From Pseudomonas azerbaijanoccidentalis (GTDB lineage: Bacteria; Pseudomonadota; Gammaproteobacteria; Pseudomonadales; Pseudomonadaceae): DNA of 64,000 nt. The notes beneath the pieces were generated by a model. The model saw only the letters and a program-made list of their open reading frames with translations, ran no database searches and was not told the origin of the DNA. Both the position numbers and the translations under genes were made by a program. This document shows positions 53,416-61,266 of this stretch, piece after piece; the stretch's first letter is position 1, and each line of letters starts with the position of its first letter. Where the stretch lies: positions 248,001 to 312,000 of the forward strand of contig NZ_JAHSTU010000003.1 of NCBI RefSeq assembly GCF_019145495.1, read 5' to 3'.

Positions 53416-53547
53416 TTTTTTTGAAAAGTGTCTTAATCAATCGCTCGCCGCAGCTTTTCGTGCTCCGAATCGGTGCGGTCTCCTTTTCACCTGACTTCGG
53501 GAGGCGCGAAGTCTGACTGCTTCCACGCAGGCAGGCGCGCAGAATCA

Positions 53548-53901
53548 ATGGGACGTTTGACTACACACGTTTTGGACGCTGCACATGGTTGCCCGGGCAG
53601 CTCGATCAAGGTCGAGTTGTACCGCGTTGAAGGCTCGCACCTGGAATTGGTCGCCAGTGCGATAACCAACAGCGACGGTCGTGTCGATGCACCGCTGCTG
53701 CAAGGCGATGATTATCGCACCGGGGTTTATCAGGTTCAGTTCCATGCGGGCGATTACTACCGCGCCCGTGGCGTTCAGCTGCCGGAGCCTGCGTTCCTGG
53801 ATGTGGTGGTGCTGCGTTTTGGCATCTCCGCCGAACAGGATCACTACCATGTACCGCTGCTGATCTCGCCTTACAGCTACTCCACGTACCGCGGCAGCTG
53901 A
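53548..53901 (+). CDS. uraH: 5-hydroxyisourate hydrolase
   Basis: 117 residues, transthyretin-like. N-terminal TTHVLDAAHGCPG and C-terminal YSTYRGS are the HIUase signatures that separate it from transthyretin. It converts the PuuD product to OHCU, the UraD substrate. ATG 53548; its ribosome site is weak. No signal peptide, so cytoplasmic. Confidence 0.96.
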   Translation: MGRLTTHVLDAAHGCPGSSIKVELYRVEGSHLELVASAITNSDGRVDAPLLQGDDYRTGVYQVQFHAGDYYRARGVQLPEPAFLDVVVLRFGISAEQDHYHVPLLISPYSYSTYRGS

Positions 53902-53960
53902 TCCCCCAAGCAGCTGCCACCACCTGGAAGCGACTGCGCATATAGCTTCTTTGGTCTTTC

Positions 53961-53986
53961 GCCCGCTCACACTGCGGGCTTTTTTT
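53961..53986 (+). terminator. terminator after uraH
   Basis: GCCCGC-TCACACT-GCGGGC followed by TTTTTTT. Confidence 0.92.
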
Positions 53987-54017
53987 CGTCTGGGGAAAAG
54001 TGGTGTCTGTGCTGACG

Positions 54018-54110
54018 CCATCGCTGGCAAGCCAGCTCCCACAGTGTCCGGGTCGTACACAAAAGATGTGAACACCCCTGAACCTGTGGGAGCTGGCTTG
54101 CCAGCGATGC
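54018..54110. repeat. REP-type pair, 'GGGAGC' family
   Basis: CATCGCTGGCAAGCCAGCTC at the left, GGGAGCTGGCTTGCCAGCGA on the right, between convergent genes. Confidence 0.9.
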
Positions 54111-54112
54111 TT

Positions 54113-54739
54113 TTAGCGGCTCAGCAGGGATGCAGCCCCTGCGCCACTGAACAACCCCGCACTCACCCGGTTAAACCAGCTCTGGCCCTTGCCGCTGCGC
54201 AGATACCGCGCCGCACCATGGGCACCGAGGCCGTAGGCCAATTTGCACAGCAGATCAAGCACGGTCCAGGTGGCAATCATCACCAGCAACTGCGGCAGGA
54301 ACGGTTGTTCGGCGCTCAAGAACTGCGGCAGAAACGCGGCGAAGAACAGAATGTCTTTCGGGTTGCTGGCGCCGAGCATGAACGCGCGCCCGAACAGTGC
54401 GCGAAAGCGCGGCACTGCTGCAGCCTGAGGCACTACAGCGCCATGGGACGGCTGACGCGATTGCTGCCAGCTCTGCCAGGCGAGGTAGAACAAGTACAGC
54501 GCGCCGACGATTTTCAGAGCACTAAACAGTTGTTCCGACGCCAGCAGTAACGCCCCTAAACCCAGCGCCGAAGCACTCAACAGGCAGATCGAAGCAATCA
54601 CGCCACCCAGAAACGCCGGGTAGGAACGGCGCAGGCCGTAGTTCAGGCTGTTGCTGATCATCAACAACGACAGTGGCCCCGGGATCAGGATCACTACCAG
54701 CGCAGCGCCGCTGAACAGCAGCCAGGTTTCCAGACTCAT
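54113..54739 (-). CDS. LysE/RhtB-family exporter
   Basis: 208 residues with about six hydrophobic segments. The family motif PGPLSLLMISNSLNYG follows the first helix, and FGRAFMLGASNPKDILFF matches LysE/RhtB. Such proteins export amino acids or related molecules. ATG 54739 with GGAGG six bases upstream. Confidence 0.9.
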   Translation of the reverse strand: MSLETWLLFSGAALVVILIPGPLSLLMISNSLNYGLRRSYPAFLGGVIASICLLSASALGLGALLLASEQLFSALKIVGALYLFYLAWQSWQQSRQPSHGAVVPQAAAVPRFRALFGRAFMLGASNPKDILFFAAFLPQFLSAEQPFLPQLLVMIATWTVLDLLCKLAYGLGAHGAARYLRSGKGQSWFNRVSAGLFSGAGAASLLSR

Positions 54740-54758
54740 CACTTTCCTCCATTTGCAC

Positions 54759-54784
54759 AAAAGCCTCACCCGACGGGGTGAGGC
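54759..54784 (-). terminator. terminator of the purine permease gene
   Basis: GCCTCACCC/GGGTGAGGC around CGTC, followed on the minus strand by TTTT. Confidence 0.8.
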
Positions 54785-54811
54785 TGTTTTGAAACGTGTC
54801 CCGCGTAAGGC

Positions 54812-56161
54812 TTACAGGAAGATGAACTTGGCGATGAAGATCGCGCAGAGCACCCACAGGCTGACGGAAATTTCCTTGTACTTGCCGGTACCGGCCTTCA
54901 ACGCCACGTAAGTGATGAAGCCCAGCGCGATACCGTCGGCGACCGAGAAGGTCAGCGGCATCATGATTGCGGTGACGATGGCCGGAATGCTGTCGGTCGC
55001 TTCGTCCCATTCAATGTGGGCCATTCCGCCCATCATCAGCATCGCTACATAAATCAGCGCGCCGGCGGTGGCATAGGCAGGGATCATGCCGGCCAGCGGA
55101 GCGAAGAACATGGCTGCAATAAATAGCACACCTACGGTCACTGCGGTAAGACCAGTCCGACCACCCGCTGCTACACCGGCAGCACTTTCCACATAGCTGG
55201 TGACCGGTGGAACGCCGACCACGGCGCCAAATACGCTGGACGCACTGTCAGCCTTCATCGCGCGGGAGAGGTTTTCGATCTTGCCGTCGGCGCCCACCAG
55301 GTTGGCTCGTTGGGCCACGCCCATCAGGGTGCCGGCGGTGTCGAACATGTGCACGAAGAGGAATGCCAGGACCACACTGATCATGCTGACGTTAAACACG
55401 CCGGCGACGTTCATGGCCATCCACGTCGGGGCCAGGCTCGGCGGTGCCGACATGATCCCTTCGTAATGCACGAGGCCCAGGCCCCATCCGGCCAGCGTGA
55501 CGGTGATGATGCTGATGAGGATCGCGCCGAACACTTTGTGGTAGCTGAGGATGGCGATCATCAGGAAGCACACGGCGGCGAGCAGCGGACCAGGCTCGCG
55601 CAGGGAACCGAGCTTGATCAGGGTGGCCGGGCTATCAACGACGATACCCGCGGTTTTCAGACCGATCAGGCCCAGGAACAGACCCACGCCCGCGCCCATC
55701 GCATAGCGCAGGCTGACAGGAATACTGTTGAGCAACCATTCGCGAATCCGCGAGAAGGTCAGAATCATGAACAACACACCGGAGACAAACACTGCACCCA
55801 GTGCGGTTTCCCAGTTGTAGCCCATGGTACCGACGACGGTGTAAGTGAAGAACGCGTTCAAACCCATGCCGGGTGCCAGGCCGACCGGCCAGTTGGCGTA
55901 GAGGCCCATCAACAGGCACCCCAGAGCGGCGGCGATGCAGGTGGCGACGAAGGCCGCGCCGTGATCAATCCCGGCGTCAGCCATGATGTTCGGGTTGACG
56001 AAGATGATGTAAGCCATGGTGATGAAGGTTGTAAGACCGGCAATCAGCTCGGTCTTCACCGTGGTGCCGTGCAAGCTGAGTTTAAACAGACGTTCCAGCA
56101 GCCCATTGCGTAATGGCGGCGAGAGATCCAGCGTCGATGCTTCGGATTTGCGGCTTTCCAC
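54812..56161 (-). CDS. AzgA-type adenine/guanine/hypoxanthine permease
   Basis: 449 residues of NCS2 family. Landmarks: GLTTFITMAYIIFVNPNI, GLAPGMGLNAFFTYTVV, FDTAGTLMGVAQRANL and TSYVESAAGVAAGGRTGL. The AzgA branch imports adenine, guanine and hypoxanthine. Start GTG 56161 with GAGGAG nine bases upstream. An AAN-repeat tract and a TTGT-N2-ACAA site lie in the leader and promoter, tying it to the purine genes. Confidence 0.94.
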   Translation of the reverse strand: MESRKSEASTLDLSPPLRNGLLERLFKLSLHGTTVKTELIAGLTTFITMAYIIFVNPNIMADAGIDHGAAFVATCIAAALGCLLMGLYANWPVGLAPGMGLNAFFTYTVVGTMGYNWETALGAVFVSGVLFMILTFSRIREWLLNSIPVSLRYAMGAGVGLFLGLIGLKTAGIVVDSPATLIKLGSLREPGPLLAAVCFLMIAILSYHKVFGAILISIITVTLAGWGLGLVHYEGIMSAPPSLAPTWMAMNVAGVFNVSMISVVLAFLFVHMFDTAGTLMGVAQRANLVGADGKIENLSRAMKADSASSVFGAVVGVPPVTSYVESAAGVAAGGRTGLTAVTVGVLFIAAMFFAPLAGMIPAYATAGALIYVAMLMMGGMAHIEWDEATDSIPAIVTAIMMPLTFSVADGIALGFITYVALKAGTGKYKEISVSLWVLCAIFIAKFIFL

Positions 56162-56180
56162 AGCGAGTACTCCTCAAGAG

Positions 56181-56194
56181 TTTTATTTTTATTT
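56181..56194 (-). promoter_or_regulatory. Hfq/Crc-type A-rich motif at the purine permease
   Basis: The mRNA reads AAATAAAAATAAAA, AAN repeats, about ten bases before the ribosome site GAGGAG. Confidence 0.55.
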
Positions 56195-56290
56195 CCAGGG
56201 CCGGACCCATGAGGGTGGCAGCGGCCCTTTGAGGCACTTGCGAATTTGTTGACCGTATGGTCAGGAACTCGCACGAAGTGGATTATGCTT

Positions 56291-56300
56291 TTGTGTACAA
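56291..56300. promoter_or_regulatory. candidate purine-gene operator at the purine permease
   Basis: TTGTGTACAA, identical to the site at uraH. On the minus strand it lies between a weak TTTGCT and a CATAAT box. The rest of the 297-base gap 56162-56458 is the leader and a REP pair. Confidence 0.62.
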
Positions 56301-56371
56301 ATAAAGCAAATATTGTTTTTTGTTTTGTTTACGAAATATTTGGCTTTAGGGATATATCGCCTTCGAGGGCC

Positions 56372-56450
56372 TCATCGCCAGCAGGCTGGCTCCCACAGGT
56401 TTTGTGTACGCCACAGGTCACTGTGGGAGCCAGCCTGCTGGCGATGGGGC
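56372..56450. repeat. REP-type pair, 'GGGAGC' family
   Basis: ATCGCCAGCAGGCTGGCTCC at the left, TGGGAGCCAGCCTGCTGGCG on the right. Confidence 0.9.
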
Positions 56451-56458
56451 CAGAACAG

Positions 56459-56905
56459 TCAATCAACAACGGTCTGACTTTTCCCCAATCCCAAATTCAC
56501 CGCCAGCCAGCCATTCACCGCTGTCTCCCCAGCCTCGGCAAACACCCGCTCCAACAATTTCACCTGCTCGCGACGCAGCGATTGCTCAAAACGTGTGCCA
56601 TCGTCCGTCAATGCCAGCAAGCGCTTTCGCTTGTCGGTCTCGGACGCCACGCTGTCCACCAGATGCATTTCCAGCAATTGCCGCAACGGCATGTTCAGCG
56701 CCTGTTTGCTCACGCCGAGCAACGCCAGCAACTCCTTGACGCTGAGGTTCGGGTACCGGGCGATGAAAAACACGATGCGCTGATGAACCCGACTCAAGCC
56801 TCGCCGCTCAAGCATTTCATCAGCCTTGGCCGTGAAGGCCTGGTAACCGAAGAAAAACGCTTCCATGGCCTGTTGTTGGGAATTCGGGTTTTTAAGGTCA
56901 ATCAT
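56459..56905 (-). CDS. MarR-family transcriptional regulator
   Basis: 148 residues. Winged helix with LSVKELLALLGVSKQALNMP (recognition helix near 70) and a basic wing TDKRKRLLALTDDG. It is divergent from the aminotransferase gene; the 81-base gap contains a perfect 6-bp inverted repeat. Probably an autoregulator that also controls the neighbour. Confidence 0.92.
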   Translation of the reverse strand: MIDLKNPNSQQQAMEAFFFGYQAFTAKADEMLERRGLSRVHQRIVFFIARYPNLSVKELLALLGVSKQALNMPLRQLLEMHLVDSVASETDKRKRLLALTDDGTRFEQSLRREQVKLLERVFAEAGETAVNGWLAVNLGLGKSQTVVD

Positions 56906-56937
56906 GTTGACGTATCCGCCTGAGGTGTCGTAATTTC

Positions 56938-56954
56938 AGTCAACCAGTTTGACT
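56938..56954. promoter_or_regulatory. inverted-repeat operator/overlapping promoters
   Basis: AGTCAA-CCAGT-TTGACT. Each arm, read outward, is TTGACT, a good -35 box, one facing the MarR gene and one facing the aminotransferase gene. One dimer bound here could shut both. Confidence 0.65.
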
Positions 56955-56986
56955 CATTTTCTCCATGCCAAGCTACCGGTGACCCC

Positions 56987-58153
56987 ATGGCTTTTTCCGA
57001 ACGTGTCTCGCGCCTTAAAAGTTCTTTGATCCGTGAAATCCTTGCCGCCGCGCAGCGTCCGCAAGTGATGTCGTTCGCCGGAGGCCTGCCGGCTGAAGCC
57101 ATGCTGCCCAAGGTCGATTGGGCCGACATGCCGGTGTCCATCGGCCAATACGGCATGAGCGAAGGCGAGCCGGCGTTGCGTGAGGTGTTGGCGGCAGAGG
57201 CCCGGATGTTGGGTGTGCGCTGCGAGGCGAGCCAGGTGCTGGTGGTCAGCGGTTCTCAACAGACGCTAGATCTGGCTGCCAAGCTGTACATCGATAAAGG
57301 CACCGAGATCCTGCTTGAGGCGCCGACTTATCTGGCGGCCCTGCAAATCTTCCAGTTGTTCGGCGCAGACTGCATCACCGTCCCGCTGGAGGTCGATGGC
57401 CCGGACCTGGCGCAACTGCGGGCGCGCCTGGAAAAACATCGTCCGGCGTTCATCTACCTGATCCCGACGTTTCAGAACCCATCCGCCGTGCGTTACAGCG
57501 AAGCCAAGCGTGACGCGGTGGCGGCGCTGCTCGATGAGTTCGGCGTCACCCTGATTGAAGACGAGCCATACCGCGAACTGACCTTCGATGGCGGCAGCGC
57601 CACGCCCATTGTCAGTCGCTTGAAAAAAGCCAGCTGGATCTACACCGGTACGGTGTCGAAAACCCTGTTGCCGGGTTTGCGCGTCGGCTACCTGATCGCC
57701 AGCCCGGACCTGTTCCCGCACTTGCTGAGGCTCAAGCAGTCGGCGGACTTGCACACCAATCGGGTCGGCCAATGGCAGGCTTTGCAATGGATCGGCAGCG
57801 AGAAGTATCAGCAACATCGCAGTGAGCTGCGCGATTTCTATCGGGGACGGCGGGATGCGTTCCAGGCGGCGCTGTACACCCATTTTGCTGATCTGGCGGA
57901 TTGGAACGAGCCGCAGGGCGGGTTGTTCTTCTGGTTGAAGCTCAAGCAGCCGCTGGACACGCGAACCTTGCTCAATGCGGCGTTGGCCGATGATGTGGCG
58001 TTCATGCCGGGCGAACCGTTCTTCCCTGAGCCGGACAAGCATCACGGGTATTTGCGGCTGAACTTCAGCCATATCGATCCGGCGCGATTGGATGAAGGCT
58101 TGAAGCGATTGGCGGCGGTGGTGCGGCAGGCTCAGGCTGCGCGAGCGGCATAG
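56987..58153 (+). CDS. class I/II PLP-dependent aminotransferase (2-aminoadipate/MocR-type fold)
   Basis: 388 residues. PLP-binding features: GSQQTLDLAAKLYID, PTFQNPSAVRYS, the cofactor lysine in YTGTVSKTLLPGLRVGYL near 225, and the Arg of LRLNFSH near the end. The family includes 2-aminoadipate and branched-chain or aromatic aminotransferases. Substrate not readable. Under probable control of the divergent MarR protein. Confidence 0.92.
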   Translation: MAFSERVSRLKSSLIREILAAAQRPQVMSFAGGLPAEAMLPKVDWADMPVSIGQYGMSEGEPALREVLAAEARMLGVRCEASQVLVVSGSQQTLDLAAKLYIDKGTEILLEAPTYLAALQIFQLFGADCITVPLEVDGPDLAQLRARLEKHRPAFIYLIPTFQNPSAVRYSEAKRDAVAALLDEFGVTLIEDEPYRELTFDGGSATPIVSRLKKASWIYTGTVSKTLLPGLRVGYLIASPDLFPHLLRLKQSADLHTNRVGQWQALQWIGSEKYQQHRSELRDFYRGRRDAFQAALYTHFADLADWNEPQGGLFFWLKLKQPLDTRTLLNAALADDVAFMPGEPFFPEPDKHHGYLRLNFSHIDPARLDEGLKRLAAVVRQAQAARAA

Positions 58154-58155
58154 AT

Positions 58156-58185
58156 AAAAAAACCGGCTCAAGGGCCGGTTTATTT
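58156..58185 (+). terminator. terminator after the aminotransferase gene
   Basis: AACCGGC-TCAAGG-GCCGGTT with flanking A and T tracts. Confidence 0.85.
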
Positions 58186-58217
58186 ATGTCTGAGATTGGT
58201 AGCGTTTGTACCGGCCA

Positions 58218-58291
58218 CATCGCTGGCAAGCCAGCTCCCACAGGTTTTGTGAGCACCACAGATCACTGTGGGAGCTGGCTTGCCAGCGATG
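58218..58291. repeat. REP-type pair, 'GGGAGC' family
   Basis: CATCGCTGGCAAGCCAGCTC at the left, GGGAGCTGGCTTGCCAGCGA on the right, between convergent genes. Confidence 0.9.
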
Positions 58292-58317
58292 AGGCCATTA
58301 ATCACACCACAAAAACC

Positions 58318-58689
58318 TCAGGCTGCCGCGAAGCGCTTATCCAGATAATCAATGATCACCTTGGACTCATACATCCAGGTCGTCTGGCCATTCTCTTCAA
58401 TGCGCAGGCACGGCACCTTGATTTTGCCGCCATGCTCCAGCAGGGCCTGGCGATCCTGTTCGTTGTTCTTGGCATCACGCAACGCCACCGGCACATTCAG
58501 GCGACGCAGGGTACGACGGGTTTTCACGCAGAACGGGCAGGCGTGGAATTGATACAGGGTCAGACCCTTGGCGGCGGATTCGACCTGGGCTTGAGCAGCG
58601 GCGGGGCGCTTCTTCTTGCTTGGGCGAGTGATGAAGTCGATGAAGATGATCAGTTGGCCAAGGCCGACACGAAGCGCTTTTACGAACAC
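58318..58689 (-). CDS. glutaredoxin-domain protein with N-terminal hydrophobic segment
   Basis: 123 residues; GTG start 58689. A short hydrophobic stretch (about 6-22) precedes a basic linker SKKKRP and a thioredoxin-fold domain with the redox motif CPFC in LYQFHACPFCVKTRRTL near 51-54 and VPCLRIEE. Likely a membrane-associated glutaredoxin or thiol reductase. Confidence 0.88.
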   Translation of the reverse strand: MFVKALRVGLGQLIIFIDFITRPSKKKRPAAAQAQVESAAKGLTLYQFHACPFCVKTRRTLRRLNVPVALRDAKNNEQDRQALLEHGGKIKVPCLRIEENGQTTWMYESKVIIDYLDKRFAAA

Positions 58690-58750
58690 GTTGAAAGCCT
58701 CACGGTGGGAATAAAGAAAGGCGCGCAGCTTACCTGATTTTCCCCGGGCG

Positions 58751-58780
58751 AAAAAAAACCGGCGATGAATGCCGGTTTTC
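58751..58780 (-). terminator. terminator of folE
   Basis: On the minus strand AACCGGC-ATTCATC-GCCGGTT followed by TTTTTT, 14 bases after the folE stop. Confidence 0.9.
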
Positions 58781-58793
58781 TTTGTGTTGCGAA

Positions 58794-59354
58794 TTACTTG
58801 ATGAGGCTGAGGAACTCGCTGCGGGTAGCGGCGTTCTCGCGGAACTCACCGAGCATCACCGAAGTGATCATCGACGAATTCTGCTTTTCAACACCGCGCA
58901 TCATCATGCACATGTGCTTGGCCTCGATCACCACGGCAACGCCCAGGGCGCCGGTGACCTGCTGGACCGCATCGGCGATCTGGCGGCTGAGGTTTTCCTG
59001 GATCTGCAGGCGACGAGCATACATATCGACGATGCGCGCGACCTTCGACAGGCCCAGGACCTTGCCGCTCGGAATATAGGCAACATGCGCCTTGCCGATG
59101 AACGGCAGCAGGTGGTGTTCGCACAACGAGTACAGCTCGATGTCCTTGACCAGCACCATTTCGCTGTTGTCGGAGCTGAACAAGGCACCGTTGGTGACTT
59201 CTTCGAGCGTCTGTTCATAACCGCGGCAGAGGTACTGCATGGCTTTGGCGGCACGTTTTGGCGTGTCGAGCAGCCCTTCGCGGGACACGTCCTCGCCCAA
59301 TTGGCCGAGAATCGCGGTGTAGTTCTGTTCCAGTGTCACAGGGGCTGATTCCAT
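58794..59354 (-). CDS. folE: GTP cyclohydrolase I (FolE type IA)
   Basis: 186 residues. Zinc and GTP-binding motifs [24 protein letters not shown] and [12 protein letters not shown] are complete. It turns GTP into dihydroneopterin triphosphate for folate or pterin synthesis. ATG 59354 is the family start. The prophage integrase gene ends eight bases upstream and no ribosome site is visible there, so the natural leader appears replaced by prophage sequence. Confidence 0.95.
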   Translation of the reverse strand: MESAPVTLEQNYTAILGQLGEDVSREGLLDTPKRAAKAMQYLCRGYEQTLEEVTNGALFSSDNSEMVLVKDIELYSLCEHHLLPFIGKAHVAYIPSGKVLGLSKVARIVDMYARRLQIQENLSRQIADAVQQVTGALGVAVVIEAKHMCMMMRGVEKQNSSMITSVMLGEFRENAATRSEFLSLIK

Positions 59355-59361
59355 AAGGGTT

Positions 59362-60570
59362 TCAGAGGGGTACTGTTTCAGTCTGTACCAATTTTGTACC
59401 AATCAGGCTGTTTTCGAGCTTCCCGAGTTCGCCCCAGTCGGTACTGGAGTTAATCCATCGGGCGTAGGTCGATAGCAGCATCTGAACGCTATGACCGAGC
59501 TGAGTGGCAATAAATGCAGGGTTCATACCCGCCATGAGGCACATGGTAGCGTAAGTGTGCCGGCAGTTGTATTGCCGACGGGCGCGAATCTTCAGGGCGG
59601 TCAGCGCGGCCCGGAAATGTTTGTCGGTGACGCTCGATTGTTGAATGAACTCGAAGTTCTTGGTCGGAGGGAACACGAAAGGCGATTCCGCCTGCTTGCG
59701 GCGGCTTTGCTTGGCACGTTCCTGAGCCATGCGCTCAGCCTCGTTGACGGCGTGCAAGGCGCGACTGTTGAGCATAACCTGTCGGCTGTTGCGGGTTTTA
59801 GTGCGCTCCTCGATCTTGTAGTCCGCGACAATCCGACACACGTTGACCAGTCGCTTCTCCTTGTCGACCTCTTCCCAGCGCAGCGCCGCGATCTCGCTGG
59901 GGCGCATGCCGGTGTAGAAGGCGAACTCGAAGTACGCCGCGTAGATCCGCATCGAATGGGCCAGCGTCTTATATAGGTGATCGATGATTCGGTTGGCCTC
60001 ACCCACGGTGAAGGGATCGATGGGCTTTTTGGCCTTTACCGGCAGTTCGATGGACTCCACCGGGTTTCGGTTGATCAGGCCGTCTTTCACTGCGGTACCG
60101 AACACCGTGGTCAGGCGCTGGATCGCCGCGCGCTTCACGCCCGGCGTCGGCCATTCGGTATTGGCCACCACCTTGCGCAGCATCACAGACGTGATGCTGT
60201 CGATAGGCAGCATCGCCAGATACGGCATCCAATACAGATTGAGGGAGCCGAGGTAGTTCTTGCGTGTCCCTGCCACGATCTCGCGACTATTGAGCCACTC
60301 CTGGGTGTACTCCCCGAAACGGGGAGTCGCCGAGTAGCTGGCATAGGTGGAGTTGGGGAACAGTTCGGCGTAGCGTTGATCATCCAGCACGCCGTGCTTG
60401 ATCAGGCTGGTTACGTTAGCGCGTAGGTCGGCGGCAGCCTTAATCCCCTTCGGCGTTTGGGGATAGGGGAGGGTTTCGCAACGGCGTTGCCCATTCCAGG
60501 TGAAGCGAATGCGGACGGACTGTCCAGCAAATTCAACTCCGGTGGGCAGTCCCATTGGCTTTCGAGCCAT
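59362..60570 (-). CDS. phage tyrosine integrase
   Basis: 402 residues. N-terminal arm-binding domain of DUF3596 type ([20 protein letters not shown]), central SAM-like domain (about 95-190), C-terminal catalytic domain with [13 protein letters not shown] (first Arg), CRHTYAT (His-Arg box), LGHS and the nucleophile in STYARW. All needed residues are present, so it should be active. It ends eight bases before folE and overlaps the excisionase gene by 160 bases. Confidence 0.94.
   Translation of the reverse strand: MARKPMGLPTGVEFAGQSVRIRFTWNGQRRCETLPYPQTPKGIKAAADLRANVTSLIKHGVLDDQRYAELFPNSTYASYSATPRFGEYTQEWLNSREIVAGTRKNYLGSLNLYWMPYLAMLPIDSITSVMLRKVVANTEWPTPGVKRAAIQRLTTVFGTAVKDGLINRNPVESIELPVKAKKPIDPFTVGEANRIIDHLYKTLAHSMRIYAAYFEFAFYTGMRPSEIAALRWEEVDKEKRLVNVCRIVADYKIEERTKTRNSRQVMLNSRALHAVNEAERMAQERAKQSRRKQAESPFVFPPTKNFEFIQQSSVTDKHFRAALTALKIRARRQYNCRHTYATMCLMAGMNPAFIATQLGHSVQMLLSTYARWINSSTDWGELGKLENSLIGTKLVQTETVPL
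59384..59403. repeat. two direct repeats at the integrase 3' end, near the attachment junction
   Basis: TGTACCAAT occurs at 59384-59392 and 59395-59403, period 11 bases (one helical turn), within the last codons of the integrase gene. They may be integrase binding sites close to attL. Confidence 0.45.
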
Positions 60571-60770
60571 TCCTCGTATCTCCTGATGCTGTAGTAAATG
60601 CGGCTGTCGATGTTGTTCCAGACACCTTTGGGGATAACGCCCCTAGCGCGTTTGCCTTGCAGCGCCCGGCGGGTGGTACCGACTAACTCAGCCATTTTTT
60701 CCTCCGGGATCTTATCGACCTGGTAGGTGTGAAGCGGTGCCTCCGCAGAGTTGTCGACGTGCGTATTCAT
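60411..60770 (-). CDS. excisionase-like protein
   Basis: 119 residues. A MerR/Xis-like winged-helix segment is visible (PEEKMAELVGTTRRALQGKR, then [23 protein letters not shown]), as in excisionases that read DNA next to attachment sites. The C-terminal 50 residues lie in the integrase overlap and are basic and Pro-rich. Starts inside the stop of the upstream gene (ATGA). Confidence 0.8.
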   Translation of the reverse strand: MNTHVDNSAEAPLHTYQVDKIPEEKMAELVGTTRRALQGKRARGVIPKGVWNNIDSRIYYSIRRYEEWLESQWDCPPELNLLDSPSAFASPGMGNAVAKPSPIPKRRRGLRLPPTYALT

Positions 60771-61186
60771 GCTGCATCCTCCAGCACTTGTGGTTCTAAA
60801 AGGACCGCTATAGCCAGGGCCTTATTGCGGAGGGTGAGTGAGTCGCGCTCGAGTTTCTTGCCGGTGCGGAAGGCGCTGAATGTTTCGGCTGCAATGCGCA
60901 ATTTTTCTGCGATTTCCAATAGGGTTTGGCGAGCCGGCTCCCCTAGTTTTGATGCAGCCAACGCCCGCTCATAGTGGGAGTAAAGTTGCTTGTAGTGGGC
61001 CTGTGCCTGATCAAGCGATAGCTTGAGGTCCTGAATCATCCCAGAGTTATCTGATTGCTGAATGGCCTTGCCTTCGTCGATACCTTCAATGCGGCCGTCG
61101 ATCAGGCCGCCGCGATAGCCTGCCCAATAAGTCAGGCCAACAAGTACGATTAGAACGATCAGTGCGCAAATTTGAATTGTGGTCAT
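60767..61186 (-). CDS. phage protein with N-terminal membrane helix and coiled coil
   Basis: 139 residues. A membrane helix at about 5-24 (IQICALIVLIVLVGLTYWAG) is followed by a long helical, coiled-coil-like region rich in Gln, Lys and Glu. ATG 61186 sits in the 15-base initiation sequence also used at 62468. Family not recognised. Confidence 0.7.
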   Translation of the reverse strand: MTTIQICALIVLIVLVGLTYWAGYRGGLIDGRIEGIDEGKAIQQSDNSGMIQDLKLSLDQAQAHYKQLYSHYERALAASKLGEPARQTLLEIAEKLRIAAETFSAFRTGKKLERDSLTLRNKALAIAVLLEPQVLEDAA

Positions 61187-61266
61187 GTGCTGTGCCTCGG
61201 TAGAACCCACCGCCGGGATGCTTGGTGAGAGGCCGGCGGCAGGATGTTGCTACGTAGTTTGGGTGG

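Larger units (their letters stand above)
53112..53547. other. 436-base divergent control region (puuE/uraH)
   Basis: No gene. Two TTGT-N2-ACAA sites: 53200-53209 overlaps a TATACA box facing puuE, and 53406-53415 overlaps a TACAAT box (53411-53416) facing uraH. The stretch is AT-rich for this genome. Confidence 0.7.

Noticed and set aside
56402..56410. TTGTGTACG near the REP as a fourth purine operator
   Set aside because: One arm only and located in the loop of a REP pair.
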